64,000 bases of DNA from CAYMLL01 sp964390645. Lineage in GTDB: Bacteria > Planctomycetota > UBA8108. The notes under the pieces are model-generated. The model had not been told where the DNA came from, did no database searches, and worked only from the letters and a program-made list of their open reading frames with translations. The stretch spans positions 1 to 64,000 of the forward strand of contig CAYMLL010000004.1 in NCBI GenBank assembly GCA_964390645.1, given 5' to 3'. The translations under genes and the position numbers were made by a program. Below, in pieces: positions 18,705-28,036 of this stretch (the stretch's first letter is position 1; the number at the start of each line of letters is the position of its first letter).

Positions 18705-20132
18705 CTGATCTCGCGGATCTTCGGGCCCTTGACGCTGACGGTCCTCGCCGCCCCGCTCACCGCGTGCCGAAGCGTCGAAGCGACCCGCGGTCTTCCGCCA
18801 CTCCTCGAGATCTACGCGACACCGGCGCTCGAGACCACCGACGGACGCGGGGAGGTCCACCTGCGTCCACTCGGAAGCTACGAGGATCTCGGCACCGAGG
18901 AAGACGGAACGGACGCGTGGCGCGTCTTCGTCCTCAAGCCCCTGGGGCAGTTCCGGTCCTCACGTCGTCGCGGACTGGCGCGGATCCTGCCGCTCTGGCA
19001 GTACCGCCGCACACGCACGGTGGACGGAGGCGACGACATCGACTGGATGCTCTTCCCTCTGCTCTTCGGCGGCGACGATCCTGACAAGGGCGCCTACTTC
19101 GCCGTCTTCCCGGTCGGCGGTCGACTGAAGGGACTTCTCGGCCACGAGCGCATGGACTTCGCGCTCTTCCCGCTCTGGGTTCGACTCCAGCAGCAAGAGC
19201 GCGTCTCGACCAGCTTCCTCTGGCCGGTCTTCAACGTCACCTCCGGAGGCGGCTGGTCGGGCTGGCGCACCTTTCCGTTCTACGGGGAGTACGAGTGGCT
19301 ACGCGACGACGGCTCACCCCGCGCGCGCCGTCATACGATCCTCTGGCCGTTCTGGATCGTCTCGGACACCTGGTACGAGGGCAAGAAGACGCACGTTTTC
19401 TTCTCGATGCCGTTCTACGGAGTTCGCGAGAACGAGCGCTCGGTGACGCGTACCTACGCCTGGCCGCTCTACGTCGAGTATCATGACAAGCTGCGTGACG
19501 AGAGTTTCGTCGGCGGCTACTTCCTCCCCTACCGATTCGGCGAACGCCAGGGAAGACGCTACTTCGACCCCTGGCCGTTCTTCGGCATCAAGGAGGTGGA
19601 GGAGACCACGCTCGAGGAAACCGAGTACCACCGATTCCGGGAGTTCGCGATCTGGCCGATCCAGCGCTACGAGTGGTCACGAGATATCCGCGAGGAGACC
19701 GAGAGGCTCTGGATTCTGCCATTCTACTGGAACCATCACACCATCGACCTCATCGACGACACCAGCCAGCGAAAGTGGAAGCTCTGGCCGCTCGTCGGCT
19801 ACGAACGCGACAACGACGACCTGCTGATCGAGACCTTCTCCCCGTTGTGGATGCACCGCCGCGACTGGAGCCGCACCTGGGGACGGCTCTTCGCCTGGTT
19901 CCGGTTTCGTGAGAACCCACGCTACACTGGCTGGGAGCTGTTCTGGGGCACCTTGTACTGGGGCGCCGGCACTGCGGAGCCACGCGAGCAGGGGGCCGCG
20001 GAACTCCCTGCTGTCCCGGCCGATGAGAACCCCACGGACGGGTTCCTCTTCAGCATTCTCGGCGGACTCTTTGAGTATGGCGAACGCGAGGATAAACTGA
20101 CGCTCAGAGTCCTCTGGATTCGGTGGTGGTAG
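18705..20132 (+). CDS. WP-repeat lipoprotein of unknown function, non-ATG start
   Basis: The mature region is strongly coding, with a lipobox LTAC, but no ATG or GTG precedes the signal peptide. An AGGGAGG at 18688-18694 is followed in frame by ATC (18699) and CTG (18705). CTG gives a good lipoprotein signal (MISRIFGPLTLTVLAAPLTAC); the TTG at 18729 would leave only 12 residues before Cys and no positive charge. ATC could be a true rare start or an ATG misread. The ~475-residue product has at least ten copies of a short aromatic strand motif of the type [LFI]-W-P-[LFVI] or [LF]-P-[FL]-[YW] (e.g. LLWPFWIV-like, DPWPFFG, KLWPLVGYER), spaced 25-50 residues, suggesting a repetitive beta structure. 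It is the first gene before the Mla permease (25 bp gap), so it may be an envelope partner of that transporter. Confidence 0.75.
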   Translation: MISRIFGPLTLTVLAAPLTACRSVEATRGLPPLLEIYATPALETTDGRGEVHLRPLGSYEDLGTEEDGTDAWRVFVLKPLGQFRSSRRRGLARILPLWQYRRTRTVDGGDDIDWMLFPLLFGGDDPDKGAYFAVFPVGGRLKGLLGHERMDFALFPLWVRLQQQERVSTSFLWPVFNVTSGGGWSGWRTFPFYGEYEWLRDDGSPRARRHTILWPFWIVSDTWYEGKKTHVFFSMPFYGVRENERSVTRTYAWPLYVEYHDKLRDESFVGGYFLPYRFGERQGRRYFDPWPFFGIKEVEETTLEETEYHRFREFAIWPIQRYEWSRDIREETERLWILPFYWNHHTIDLIDDTSQRKWKLWPLVGYERDNDDLLIETFSPLWMHRRDWSRTWGRLFAWFRFRENPRYTGWELFWGTLYWGAGTAEPREQGAAELPAVPADENPTDGFLFSILGGLFEYGEREDKLTLRVLWIRWW

Positions 20133-20157
20133 AGCGAACACAGATGCAGCTGGGACG

Positions 20158-20946
20158 ATGATCGGCGCGATCTCGAGGCTCGGAGGACTCGTCGTCGAAG
20201 CCGCCGTCAGCACCGGGTATAGCCTGGGCCTGCTGGTTCACACGACGCTACAGCTTCCCCGGGGCCTGACGCGACAGACCTTCCGGTCGTTCCTCACACA
20301 GCTCTGGCTCTGCGGCGTCCAGTCCATCCCCGTGACGTTTGTAGTCGCGATCTGCACCGGCGCGATCGTCGCGATGAACACGGGCCTCGCCCTCGAGGAC
20401 TTCGGCCAGGAGCGGCTCATCGGTCGTGTGATCGCGATCTCGATGGCTCGCGAGATGGGTCCCTTCATGACCGCTCTGACACTGGCTGCCAGCGTCGGAT
20501 CCGCCATGGCCGCCGAGATAGGCACCATGAAGGTGTCGGAGGAGATCGACGCCCTCGAGGTAATGGGCATCGACCCGGCGCGCTTTCTCGTCCTGCCCCG
20601 TCTCGTCGCGATGACCGTGGTAACGCCCATCCTGACGGTCTACGTCGTCCTCGTGGGAACGCTCGGAGGCGCATTGATCGGCGCTTCGCGCTTCGACGTC
20701 ACGTTCGACGGGTTCGTGTCCGATGTCGAGACCTTTCTCGACCTCAAGGACATCTACACCGGGCTCCTGAAGTCTCTCGTATTCGGTGTGGTCATCGCGG
20801 TCGTCGGCTGCTCCCAGGGGCTTCGCGCCCGCGGCGGTGCCATCGGTGTCGGCCTCGCGACCCGCCGTAGCGTCGTGATATCGTTCCTCCTGATCATCAT
20901 CTTCGGCTACTTCATCACCTTCCTCGCCTTCGAGCTGAAGTGGTAG
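20158..20946 (+). CDS. mlaE: MlaE-family lipid ABC transporter permease
   Basis: The product is 262 residues with five to six hydrophobic segments. It shows the MlaE/permease family core: IPVTFVVAICTGAIVAMNTG, REMGPFMTALTLAASVGSAMAAEIGTMKV and EEIDALEVMGIDPARFLVLPR. It forms the inner-membrane channel of an MCE-type phospholipid transporter. Start ATG 20158 lies 25 bp after the lipoprotein stop and the gene ends 3 bp before the ATPase start. Confidence 0.93.
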   Translation: MIGAISRLGGLVVEAAVSTGYSLGLLVHTTLQLPRGLTRQTFRSFLTQLWLCGVQSIPVTFVVAICTGAIVAMNTGLALEDFGQERLIGRVIAISMAREMGPFMTALTLAASVGSAMAAEIGTMKVSEEIDALEVMGIDPARFLVLPRLVAMTVVTPILTVYVVLVGTLGGALIGASRFDVTFDGFVSDVETFLDLKDIYTGLLKSLVFGVVIAVVGCSQGLRARGGAIGVGLATRRSVVISFLLIIIFGYFITFLAFELKW

Positions 20947-20949
20947 GTC

Positions 20950-21777
20950 ATGACACAGACACCCCCCCAGCAGGATCCGGACAGAGGCTCCAGCGGCGCG
21001 CCCTCCGCAGGACAGCCTTCTCCCGTGGTCGAGCTGGTCGGGGTCGAAAAGGCCTTCGACACGCAGATGATTCTCCGCGGCGTCGACCTTTCCGTGCGCG
21101 CGAAGGAGACGATGGTGATCATCGGCCGAAGCGGCACCGGAAAGAGTGTCACGCTCCGGCACATGGTCGGCCTGGAGCGTCCGGACCGTGGTCGCGTCAG
21201 CGTCTTCGGAGAGGACGTCGCCGGAATCCACAGGCCGAAGCGCGAGAGCTTTCTGAGACGCATCGGCTTTCTTTTCCAGTCCGGAGCGCTGCTCAACTGG
21301 ATGACGATCGCGGAGAATGTCGCGCTTCCCGTTCGTGTGCACGCCAAGGCGACCCCCGAGGAGGAGATCGAGACACTCGTCATCGCGCAGCTGCGCCGAG
21401 TCGGGCTGGAGTCTGCAAGGAACAAGCTGCCAGGGGAGATCTCCGGAGGCATGAAGAAGCGCGCCGCTCTCGCACGCGCAACGATCCTCGACCCGGAGCT
21501 CGTTCTCTACGACGAGCCGACGTCGGGACTCGACCCGGTCATCGCGAGCTCGATCAACGATCTGATCGTCAAGACGGGCTCGACGATGGGAACGACGCAG
21601 GTCGTCGTCACCCACGACATGGAGAGCGCTTACCATATCGCGGACAGCATCGCGATGCTGTACGAAGGAAGGGTCGTGGCGCTCGGCACGCCGGAGGAGA
21701 TCCGGCATTCAGAGAACGAAGTTGTTCAGCAGTTCATTCACGGGAAGACGGACGGTCCACTGATCATCGACGCTTGA
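20950..21777 (+). CDS. mlaF: MlaF-family ABC transporter ATP-binding protein
   Basis: The product is 275 residues with all ABC ATPase motifs: Walker A GRSGTGKSVT (about 59-68), Q-loop FQSG, signature SGGMKKRAALARA, Walker B LVLYDEPTSGLDP and switch His in VVTHDME. The first ~25 residues are a disordered Gln/Pro/Ser tail. It powers the MlaE permease encoded just upstream. Confidence 0.95.
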   Translation: MTQTPPQQDPDRGSSGAPSAGQPSPVVELVGVEKAFDTQMILRGVDLSVRAKETMVIIGRSGTGKSVTLRHMVGLERPDRGRVSVFGEDVAGIHRPKRESFLRRIGFLFQSGALLNWMTIAENVALPVRVHAKATPEEEIETLVIAQLRRVGLESARNKLPGEISGGMKKRAALARATILDPELVLYDEPTSGLDPVIASSINDLIVKTGSTMGTTQVVVTHDMESAYHIADSIAMLYEGRVVALGTPEEIRHSENEVVQQFIHGKTDGPLIIDA

Positions 21778-21957
21778 CAGCCTATGAGAGAGCCCCTCGG
21801 ATACGAGAGCAGTTCATCTCAGCCGAGGTCGAGACGCCAGAGCGAAGGTCGTGAGGTGTCTTGTAGAGTTCTGACGAGAAGGAGATCGGCCAACATGGCC
21901 ACCTTCGCGCCGGCTTGACTCTCTCGAAGGACTGGTAGGTCACAAGGAGCTCCAGAG

Positions 21958-23082
21958 ATGACAAAGAAGCACTTCTTTCGCGATTTCGTGGTCGGACTGC
22001 TGTTTCTCGGCGGCATCGCCGTGATCGCTTACGCGACCCTCTGGCTCGAACGCGTACCGTGGAAGCAAGCGCATGCTCTCACAGTTCGGTTTCCGGAGGT
22101 CGACAACCTCAAGCTCGGCGAACCCGTCCTGATCCACGGTGTACGGATCGGCCAGGTAGAGACCATCGAGTACACCGATGATCCGAGCGGCGCCGGAAAC
22201 CACGTCATCGTACGGCTCACTCTCGACCTCGACCTCAGCGCCAATCTGAACCGCGAGACACGGTTCTCGGTCCGAAGCGCGGGTCCGCTCGGTGGACGCG
22301 TTCTCGAAATCGATCCTGGACCGAGCACGGAAACGAAGACACCGACGGAACCGGGCTACGTTTTCACCGGCGAAGCTCAGGGCGATATCTTCAAGCAGGT
22401 CGGAAAGCTCGCCGACATGCTCTCCGAGGTTGTCGGCGAGAACCGTGACCGCCTCAAGGACACGATCGAAGACGTCCGTACCATCGTCGAACGTGTCGAG
22501 AAAGGCGAGGGACTCCTCGGCGAGATGGTCGCCAACAAGCAGCTGGCCGAGGACGGCAGGCAGATCGTCACCGACGCGAGAACCTTCATCACCGACCTGA
22601 GCACGAATGACGGCCTCCTCTCGGCGCTGTTGAGCAACACCAAGATGCGTGACCACTTCCAGAAGCTGGCGGAGGACCTCTCGAACGCCGTCTCCCCCGA
22701 AAACAGCGAGACCGGCGCCGTCTCGGCGCTGCTCTACGACAAGAACATCAGCGACGACTTGCGCGCCATTATCGATAGCGGCAAGCAGTTCACGAGCGAC
22801 GTCGCGTCGGGTGACGGCCTCGTCGGGAAGCTCCTGAGGGATGCCGAGTTCGCCAAGGCGGCCGAGACCGTGATCGTAGACGCGAGCCAGGCGATGACGA
22901 ACGCCCGCTCGGTGGCCGAGCGGATCAACCGCGGCGAAGGTCTGCTCGGCGAGTTCATCAACGACGAGGAAGTCTTCGGAGAGATCAAACGCATCGTCGT
23001 CATCGCCCGCGAGTCGCTCGAGGATCTGCGGGAGCAGGCGCCGATCAGCACCTTCGCCAACGTGCTCTTCACGGCTTTCTGA
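21958..23082 (+). CDS. mlaD: MlaD-family MCE-domain protein
   Basis: The product is 374 residues. It has one N-terminal membrane anchor (residues ~10-28), an MCE domain (~38-115, GEPVLIHGVRIGQVETIEY, ETRFSVRSAGPLGGRVLEI) and a long helical tail with five degenerate repeats of G-x-G-L-[LV]-[GS]-x-[LFM] (KGEGLLGEM, NDGLLSALL, GAVSALL, GDGLVGKLL, GEGLLGEFI). The MCE protein binds lipid in the periplasm with MlaEF. AAGGAG lies 8 bp before the ATG. The 180-bp gap after mlaF is longer than elsewhere in the operon and holds no gene. MlaB, MlaC and MlaA homologues are not in the window. Confidence 0.92.
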   Translation: MTKKHFFRDFVVGLLFLGGIAVIAYATLWLERVPWKQAHALTVRFPEVDNLKLGEPVLIHGVRIGQVETIEYTDDPSGAGNHVIVRLTLDLDLSANLNRETRFSVRSAGPLGGRVLEIDPGPSTETKTPTEPGYVFTGEAQGDIFKQVGKLADMLSEVVGENRDRLKDTIEDVRTIVERVEKGEGLLGEMVANKQLAEDGRQIVTDARTFITDLSTNDGLLSALLSNTKMRDHFQKLAEDLSNAVSPENSETGAVSALLYDKNISDDLRAIIDSGKQFTSDVASGDGLVGKLLRDAEFAKAAETVIVDASQAMTNARSVAERINRGEGLLGEFINDEEVFGEIKRIVVIARESLEDLREQAPISTFANVLFTAF

Positions 23083-23511
23083 ACTCGCGCGAACGCGGAC
23101 GCTCCGCTGACCTCGAAAGCTCCGGTTCCACGAACCGCAGCAAGCCGGTACTCCACCCGGTATCCCGCCGCGTCCCGTCGTCTCGACAGGCCGTCGAGAA
23201 GGTCGTTTCGGCCGAGTGCCGGTGGTTTCGTCTCGATCGACCGGCCGGGGAGTGCCCGTGAGTTTCTGCACACCTGCCTGCTGCGGGAGGGTCTCGATGA
23301 CTCCCGGCAGACCCTTCGGAGAGCAGGTCGTTGGTCTGGAGGCTGTTTCAAGACCCCATCCGGGCCTCGGCCGGCTACGGCGACACGGATGTTCCGCCGG
23401 GCCTCCTCGACGATCGACTCCGCAAGTTCTACTCCGCAAGTTCGACCCCGCAGGGTCGACTCGTCGGCCTGCCTCGCCTCGGGCCGCCGGAGCGGGTCCT
23501 GAAGCAGCCTC
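23083..23511. other. Convergent non-coding region with hairpin and short direct repeat
   Basis: No frame here has coding bias. CTGCGGGAG (23281-23289) can pair with CTCCCGGCAG (23301-23310) around an 11-nt loop, which could help terminate transcription from either side. A 13-bp direct repeat actccgcaagttc occurs twice near 23428-23455. No tRNA could be built from the ttcga motif at about 23453. Confidence 0.5.
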
Positions 23512-25113
23512 TCAGAGGAAATACCTGAGCAATCCCGGCCCCATCCTGGTGACCGACAGGTGCTTCGCCAGGTAGCCGAGCCTCGGCGCAAGACGCAGCA
23601 AGCACGCCATGCGGACACGCACTGACGGGTCGCGAAGAAAGGTGACGAGATCCTCGAGCACGGCACCGAACCTCGGTGTGTAGGGATACCACCAGATCTC
23701 GGGCTTGCCTGAAAGCTCTTCGTCCACGTACTGCGCCTCGACCGTCTCGAGGAGCCCTTGCACGCCATGGGTGCGTCCGAATCCCGAGTCCTTGCAGCCA
23801 CCCCAGACGCTGTTCGACTCCCCGTAGGTCGTCAGGTGAGTGTTCAACGTGACGACACCGCATTCGAGCTTCGGCGCCAGGACCCGGACCCGACCCGGAT
23901 CGCGAGTCCAGATCGACGCGGTCAGCCCGAAAGCGCTCTCATTCGCTCGTCGCACGGCCTCCTCGGTGTCGCGAAAGGTCTCCACCGTGACGACGGGTCC
24001 GAAGGTCTCCTCCCGGGCGATCCGACTGGCGGACGGGGGATCGAGGACGATCGTGGGCTCGTGAAAGAGCGCACCGAGATCCTCGCGCCGCCGGCCGCCA
24101 ACGGCGACGGTCGCGCCGCGGCTCACCGCATCATCGACATGCTCGACGACCTTCACCAGCTGCGACTCACTGGTGAGGGGACCGAGGTCGACATCGTCCG
24201 AGAGCGGGTCGCCGACTCGAAGCGCGCTCACCTCGGCAACGAGACGATCGATGAAGGCCTCGCGTACGGCGTGGTCGACGTAAACTCTCTCGACGGACGC
24301 GCAGGTCTGCCCTGCGTTCACCATCGAGCTCCACGCGATGCCACGCGCCGTGCGTTCGAGATCCGCGTCGGCGCATACAATCGCCGGGTCCTTGCCGCCG
24401 AGCTCGAGCAAGACCTTCTTCGGCCCACCCGCCGCGATCTCCATGACGCGACGCCCTCCCGCGACCCCGCCCGTGAAGACGACCGCGCGCACTCGCGGAT
24501 CGGCAACGAGAGCCTCGCCCACGTCCGCACCTCCGTGAACGATCTGCACGAGGCTCTCGTCGAATCCAGCCTCACGACACAGGTCAACGATCGCATCGCC
24601 GATGAGCGGCGTCAGCGGCGAGGGCTTGAAGACGACCCCCCCACCCCCACAGAGGATCGTCGCGATCTGCGCCATGGGAATCGAGAAGGGGTAGTTCCAC
24701 GGGGCGATCACGGCCCAGACCCCGTAGGGACGCATGTGAATGCGTGCCCGCCGAGCGGCGAGAAAAGGCTGGAAGTGGGGCGCGCGGCGGGGCCGGAGAG
24801 CTCGTGGCCCGCGGTGAATGAGAAACGACAACGCGTCGAGGACCGGAAAGACCTCTGCCACCATCGCCTCGAGCACCGGCTTGCCTTGCTCGCGCGCGAT
24901 CGCTTCCGCAAGAGAGCGGTGCCTCCGGAGGACCGCACTGCGAAGGCGTCGCAGGAGAACCACACGAGTGGCGACCGGCACGTCGCGCCAGCGTGCACGA
25001 AAGGCCTCATCCGCACGCGCAGCGCGCTCGGCGACAAGACTCGCGTCGGCAACAGGGACCTCGCCGAGCGTCGCCCCGTCCACCGGGCTCGTGCTACGAA
25101 TCGAGTCATACAT
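23512..25113 (-). CDS. Aldehyde dehydrogenase family protein
   Basis: The product is 533 residues. ALDH signatures: the Rossmann/active entry motif APWNYPFSIP, catalytic Glu in LELGGKDPAIV, catalytic Cys in NAGQTCASVERVYVD, and EETFGPVV near the C-terminus. It oxidises an aldehyde with NAD(P). The ~60-residue C-terminal extension, with Arg/Leu-rich segments, resembles the extended ALDHs that associate with membranes. It is the last gene of a three-gene operon, starting 10 bp after the triheme dehydrogenase stop, so it may oxidise the aldehyde or lactone-side product of that enzyme. Confidence 0.93.
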   Translation of the reverse strand: MYDSIRSTSPVDGATLGEVPVADASLVAERAARADEAFRARWRDVPVATRVVLLRRLRSAVLRRHRSLAEAIAREQGKPVLEAMVAEVFPVLDALSFLIHRGPRALRPRRAPHFQPFLAARRARIHMRPYGVWAVIAPWNYPFSIPMAQIATILCGGGGVVFKPSPLTPLIGDAIVDLCREAGFDESLVQIVHGGADVGEALVADPRVRAVVFTGGVAGGRRVMEIAAGGPKKVLLELGGKDPAIVCADADLERTARGIAWSSMVNAGQTCASVERVYVDHAVREAFIDRLVAEVSALRVGDPLSDDVDLGPLTSESQLVKVVEHVDDAVSRGATVAVGGRRREDLGALFHEPTIVLDPPSASRIAREETFGPVVTVETFRDTEEAVRRANESAFGLTASIWTRDPGRVRVLAPKLECGVVTLNTHLTTYGESNSVWGGCKDSGFGRTHGVQGLLETVEAQYVDEELSGKPEIWWYPYTPRFGAVLEDLVTFLRDPSVRVRMACLLRLAPRLGYLAKHLSVTRMGPGLLRYFL

Positions 25114-25123
25114 ACCGTCGAGT

Positions 25124-28036
25124 CTACTTGCAGGCGGCCAGAAAGGCGATCAGATCCGCAACGTCCTGCGGGCTCGAATCCTGCAAGAGCAGCTCCGACA
25201 TCGCCGACGTGGCCTCGGGGGTCAGCCGCAGGATCTCCGCGACGGGTACGCGAACGTCCGCTCCGTCGGCGCTCGTGACCACGACGTGCTCAGCAGTTCG
25301 CGAGGCGACGATGCCGACGTGCACCTCCCCCCTCGTCGTGACGATCGTGTGCTGCACGAAGGCCGGCTCGACGCTCCTGGAGGGCTCGAGGATGCTCTCG
25401 AGCAGCGCCCGACGATCTCTCTGCGCACCGATCCCGCTGAGATCCGGGCCGAATTGGCCCCCCTCCATGCGGACGCGGTGACAGCGTTTGCATCCCGCGC
25501 GGGCTCCACGCCCGAAGATGACCTCGCCACGCGCCTCGTCACCGTCCAGAGCGAGAATCGTCGCCGGGTCGACGATAGCGCCGAGCCTCTCACGCCGCTG
25601 CTCCCGCGGAAGGAAGCGGCGAAACAGCTCGTGAACGCGCGGCTCCGGACGGGTCGCCACCGCGGCGAGGACATCCTCGCGCACGGAGCGGTCGAGCCGT
25701 CCGTCGTCGAGCAGCCGGACGAGGCGCAAGCTGCCTCGCGGCGAGTCCAGCAGCGACGCCAGAGCGCGTCGACGGATCCCCGTCTCGACCTCCGCCACGT
25801 CCCGAAGGACCGACTCCGAGCGCAGAGCTCGAGCTCGATCGACGTCGACGGCAAGGCTCTCGCCCGTCGCTTCCGGAGCTCGCAGCGTCTCCACCCACTC
25901 CCACAGCAGCCTCAGCCCGTCGTGATCGACCCTCCGGGATCCCACCGGCGGCATGCGGGATGCACCCTGCGCCGCCATGCGGTAGACGAGCGTCGATCGG
26001 CCCGCATCCCCGGGAGCGACGACACGCGCCGATGTCATCTCGAAGGACCCGAGCTTCGGAGCGACGTCGACCATTCTCGTGCGCCCCAGAGAATGCTCGT
26101 AGCTCAGGTCGATCGTGGCGGCGCCGCCCCCTCCGCCGCGATGGCACGGGGAGCAGTTGACGTGGAGATAGGACCGCGCCCGAGCCTGGAGGCTGGCGCT
26201 CGTGTCGCGGGACGAGACGAGCGCGGGCCTCCTCTTGCCGAGCTGCCGGTCACCCTCCTCGAGGAGTCCATGATCGCGAAGTCTCTCGAGCTCATCGCGA
26301 TCCGCGTGCAGTGGTGTGGTGCGCCCCGCGAGCTGACGTGCCTCGAAACCGAGCACCGCGCTCGCCTTGAAGTTGTGACAGAGCCGACACGTTGCCCGGC
26401 TGGCGAAGATCCAGCGTCGCGTGCTGGTTTCTCCCGGAGTGCGGCCATCGACGATGGTGATCTCGCTCTCCTTGCCTCCCGGCGGCACCAGATGGGCATC
26501 GCTTCCATCGCTGCTCCACTCGTACGTGTACGACCTCCACTCTCCGCCCTGGCGATGCAGGAGCCTCGTCTCGACGCGCCGCTCTCTCAGAGAGAGGGTC
26601 TTCGCGAAGACCGTACCGTCCGGGAACTCGAAGCCGGACGAGCCGCCGGGCAGCGAACGGTCCCCCGGCAACGCGATCCACCGCCGCGCTGTCGCGCCGT
26701 CATCCCATCGCTCGGCATGAATCGAGTAGGGCAGGACACCCGGCGCGGGCTGCTGTCTCGCCGTATCCACGAAGAGGCCGGTCTCGCCAAGCCGTCGTGG
26801 GAACGCGACGCCGGCTTCCGCCTCCACCTCGCGAGCAAGGCGATAGACGCCACCCTCCTGGTACGACAGGAAGAGCATCTCCCCGGCTGCGTCCTCCCCG
26901 AAAGCGACGATCTTGACGGTACAACGCGCCAGCTCGCGATGGCGCGTCACTCGTTCGCCATCGTGACGCAGCCCCCAGAAGATGCCAGTCTCGTAGTCCG
27001 CGTAGACGTACTCTCCGACGAGCTCCGGCAGCCGCAATCCGCGGTAGACGCGGCCGCCGGTAACAGAACGAGCCTCCGTGTGCGGATGTTCCGCGGTCGG
27101 CGGCAGGATAGGCGTCGGTCCACGCTTCTGGTCCGGTCGGATCGGCTGTCGGCCCTCCATGATGCTCCAGCCGTAGTTGCCGCCGCGCACGACGCGAAAG
27201 ACCATCTCCCAGAGCTCCCAGCCGACGTCACCGACCCAGAGGTCGCCACTGAAAGGATCGAAGCTGATCTTCCACGGATTGCGCAGACCGTAGGCCCAGA
27301 TCTCCGGACGGACCCCGGCCTGCCCGACGAAGGGGTTGTCCGACGGTACACGGTAGCGCGGCCCGTTGACGGAACGCACGTCGATCCGCAGGATCGACGA
27401 GAGGAGATTCCCGACGTCCTGACCGGCTGTCAGTCCGTCCGGCGGGGAGGGTGCGGTCGCGTCTCCCGTCGAGATGTAGAGGTAGCCATCCGGACCGAAC
27501 TGAAGACAGCCCCCGTTGTGCCCGCCACTGAGCCAGGTGATCAGGACCTCCTCGCTCGCCTCGTCGATGCTCAGACGTTTCCCGGACCTGCAACGAAAGC
27601 GGCTGACTCGCGTGCCATCGGGCTCGTTTCCGGGTAGCACGTAGCAGAGGTAGACGAGGAAATTGCGCTCGAATCCGGGATCGAAGGCCAGCCCGTAGAT
27701 GCTCCCCGCCTTCGGATCGCGTGCGCGAAGGTCGAGCGCGACGTGGAGATCAGCGGCGTCGTGGGCGTTCGCGAAGGTGACGACGCGCGCGTTCTGCTCG
27801 ACGACGAGGATCCGTCCCGACCCGGGCACGTGTGTGACGACGACGGGGCTCTTCAGCTCGAGTGCCGGCATCACACGCTCGATGCGATACGGAGGCGGCG
27901 GCTCCGGCCTGCCACGCAAGCGAGAGGAGGCCCACCCGACTCGCCGCGCGCCGGACGCATCATCGGCGCTCACGCCCGGCGATGACACGAGCATGGCGAT
28001 CAGCGCCGGCACGAGCCGTCCTATCCGCCGAGCCAC
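25124..28036 (-). CDS. PQQ-sugar-dehydrogenase-like protein fused to c-type heme domains
   Basis: The product is 970 residues. GTG at 28036 was chosen because it yields a clean signal peptide (MARRIGRLVPALIAMLVSS) and overlaps the transporter stop by 16 bp. Residues ~45-370 are a soluble glucose/sorbosone dehydrogenase (GSDH) six-bladed propeller (SIYGLAFDPGFERNFLVYL, GGHNGGCLQFGPDGYLYISTGD, EIWAYGLRNPWKISFDP, GGNYGWS). Three CxxCH heme sites follow: CRLCH (~552), CSPCH (~627) and CKRCH (~848). The last is in a PVC-type cytochrome domain ending with a conserved-looking VADLIAFLAA. It probably passes electrons from a sugar or alcohol to a periplasmic chain. The substrate cannot be told. Confidence 0.9.
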   Translation of the reverse strand: MARRIGRLVPALIAMLVSSPGVSADDASGARRVGWASSRLRGRPEPPPPYRIERVMPALELKSPVVVTHVPGSGRILVVEQNARVVTFANAHDAADLHVALDLRARDPKAGSIYGLAFDPGFERNFLVYLCYVLPGNEPDGTRVSRFRCRSGKRLSIDEASEEVLITWLSGGHNGGCLQFGPDGYLYISTGDATAPSPPDGLTAGQDVGNLLSSILRIDVRSVNGPRYRVPSDNPFVGQAGVRPEIWAYGLRNPWKISFDPFSGDLWVGDVGWELWEMVFRVVRGGNYGWSIMEGRQPIRPDQKRGPTPILPPTAEHPHTEARSVTGGRVYRGLRLPELVGEYVYADYETGIFWGLRHDGERVTRHRELARCTVKIVAFGEDAAGEMLFLSYQEGGVYRLAREVEAEAGVAFPRRLGETGLFVDTARQQPAPGVLPYSIHAERWDDGATARRWIALPGDRSLPGGSSGFEFPDGTVFAKTLSLRERRVETRLLHRQGGEWRSYTYEWSSDGSDAHLVPPGGKESEITIVDGRTPGETSTRRWIFASRATCRLCHNFKASAVLGFEARQLAGRTTPLHADRDELERLRDHGLLEEGDRQLGKRRPALVSSRDTSASLQARARSYLHVNCSPCHRGGGGGAATIDLSYEHSLGRTRMVDVAPKLGSFEMTSARVVAPGDAGRSTLVYRMAAQGASRMPPVGSRRVDHDGLRLLWEWVETLRAPEATGESLAVDVDRARALRSESVLRDVAEVETGIRRRALASLLDSPRGSLRLVRLLDDGRLDRSVREDVLAAVATRPEPRVHELFRRFLPREQRRERLGAIVDPATILALDGDEARGEVIFGRGARAGCKRCHRVRMEGGQFGPDLSGIGAQRDRRALLESILEPSRSVEPAFVQHTIVTTRGEVHVGIVASRTAEHVVVTSADGADVRVPVAEILRLTPEATSAMSELLLQDSSPQDVADLIAFLAACK

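Noticed and set aside
20248..21708. 486-codon minus-strand open frame opposite mlaE-mlaF
   Set aside because: Shadow of two genes with full family motifs.
23400..23480. tRNA suggested by a ttcga motif
   Set aside because: No acceptor stem or anticodon arm could be paired.
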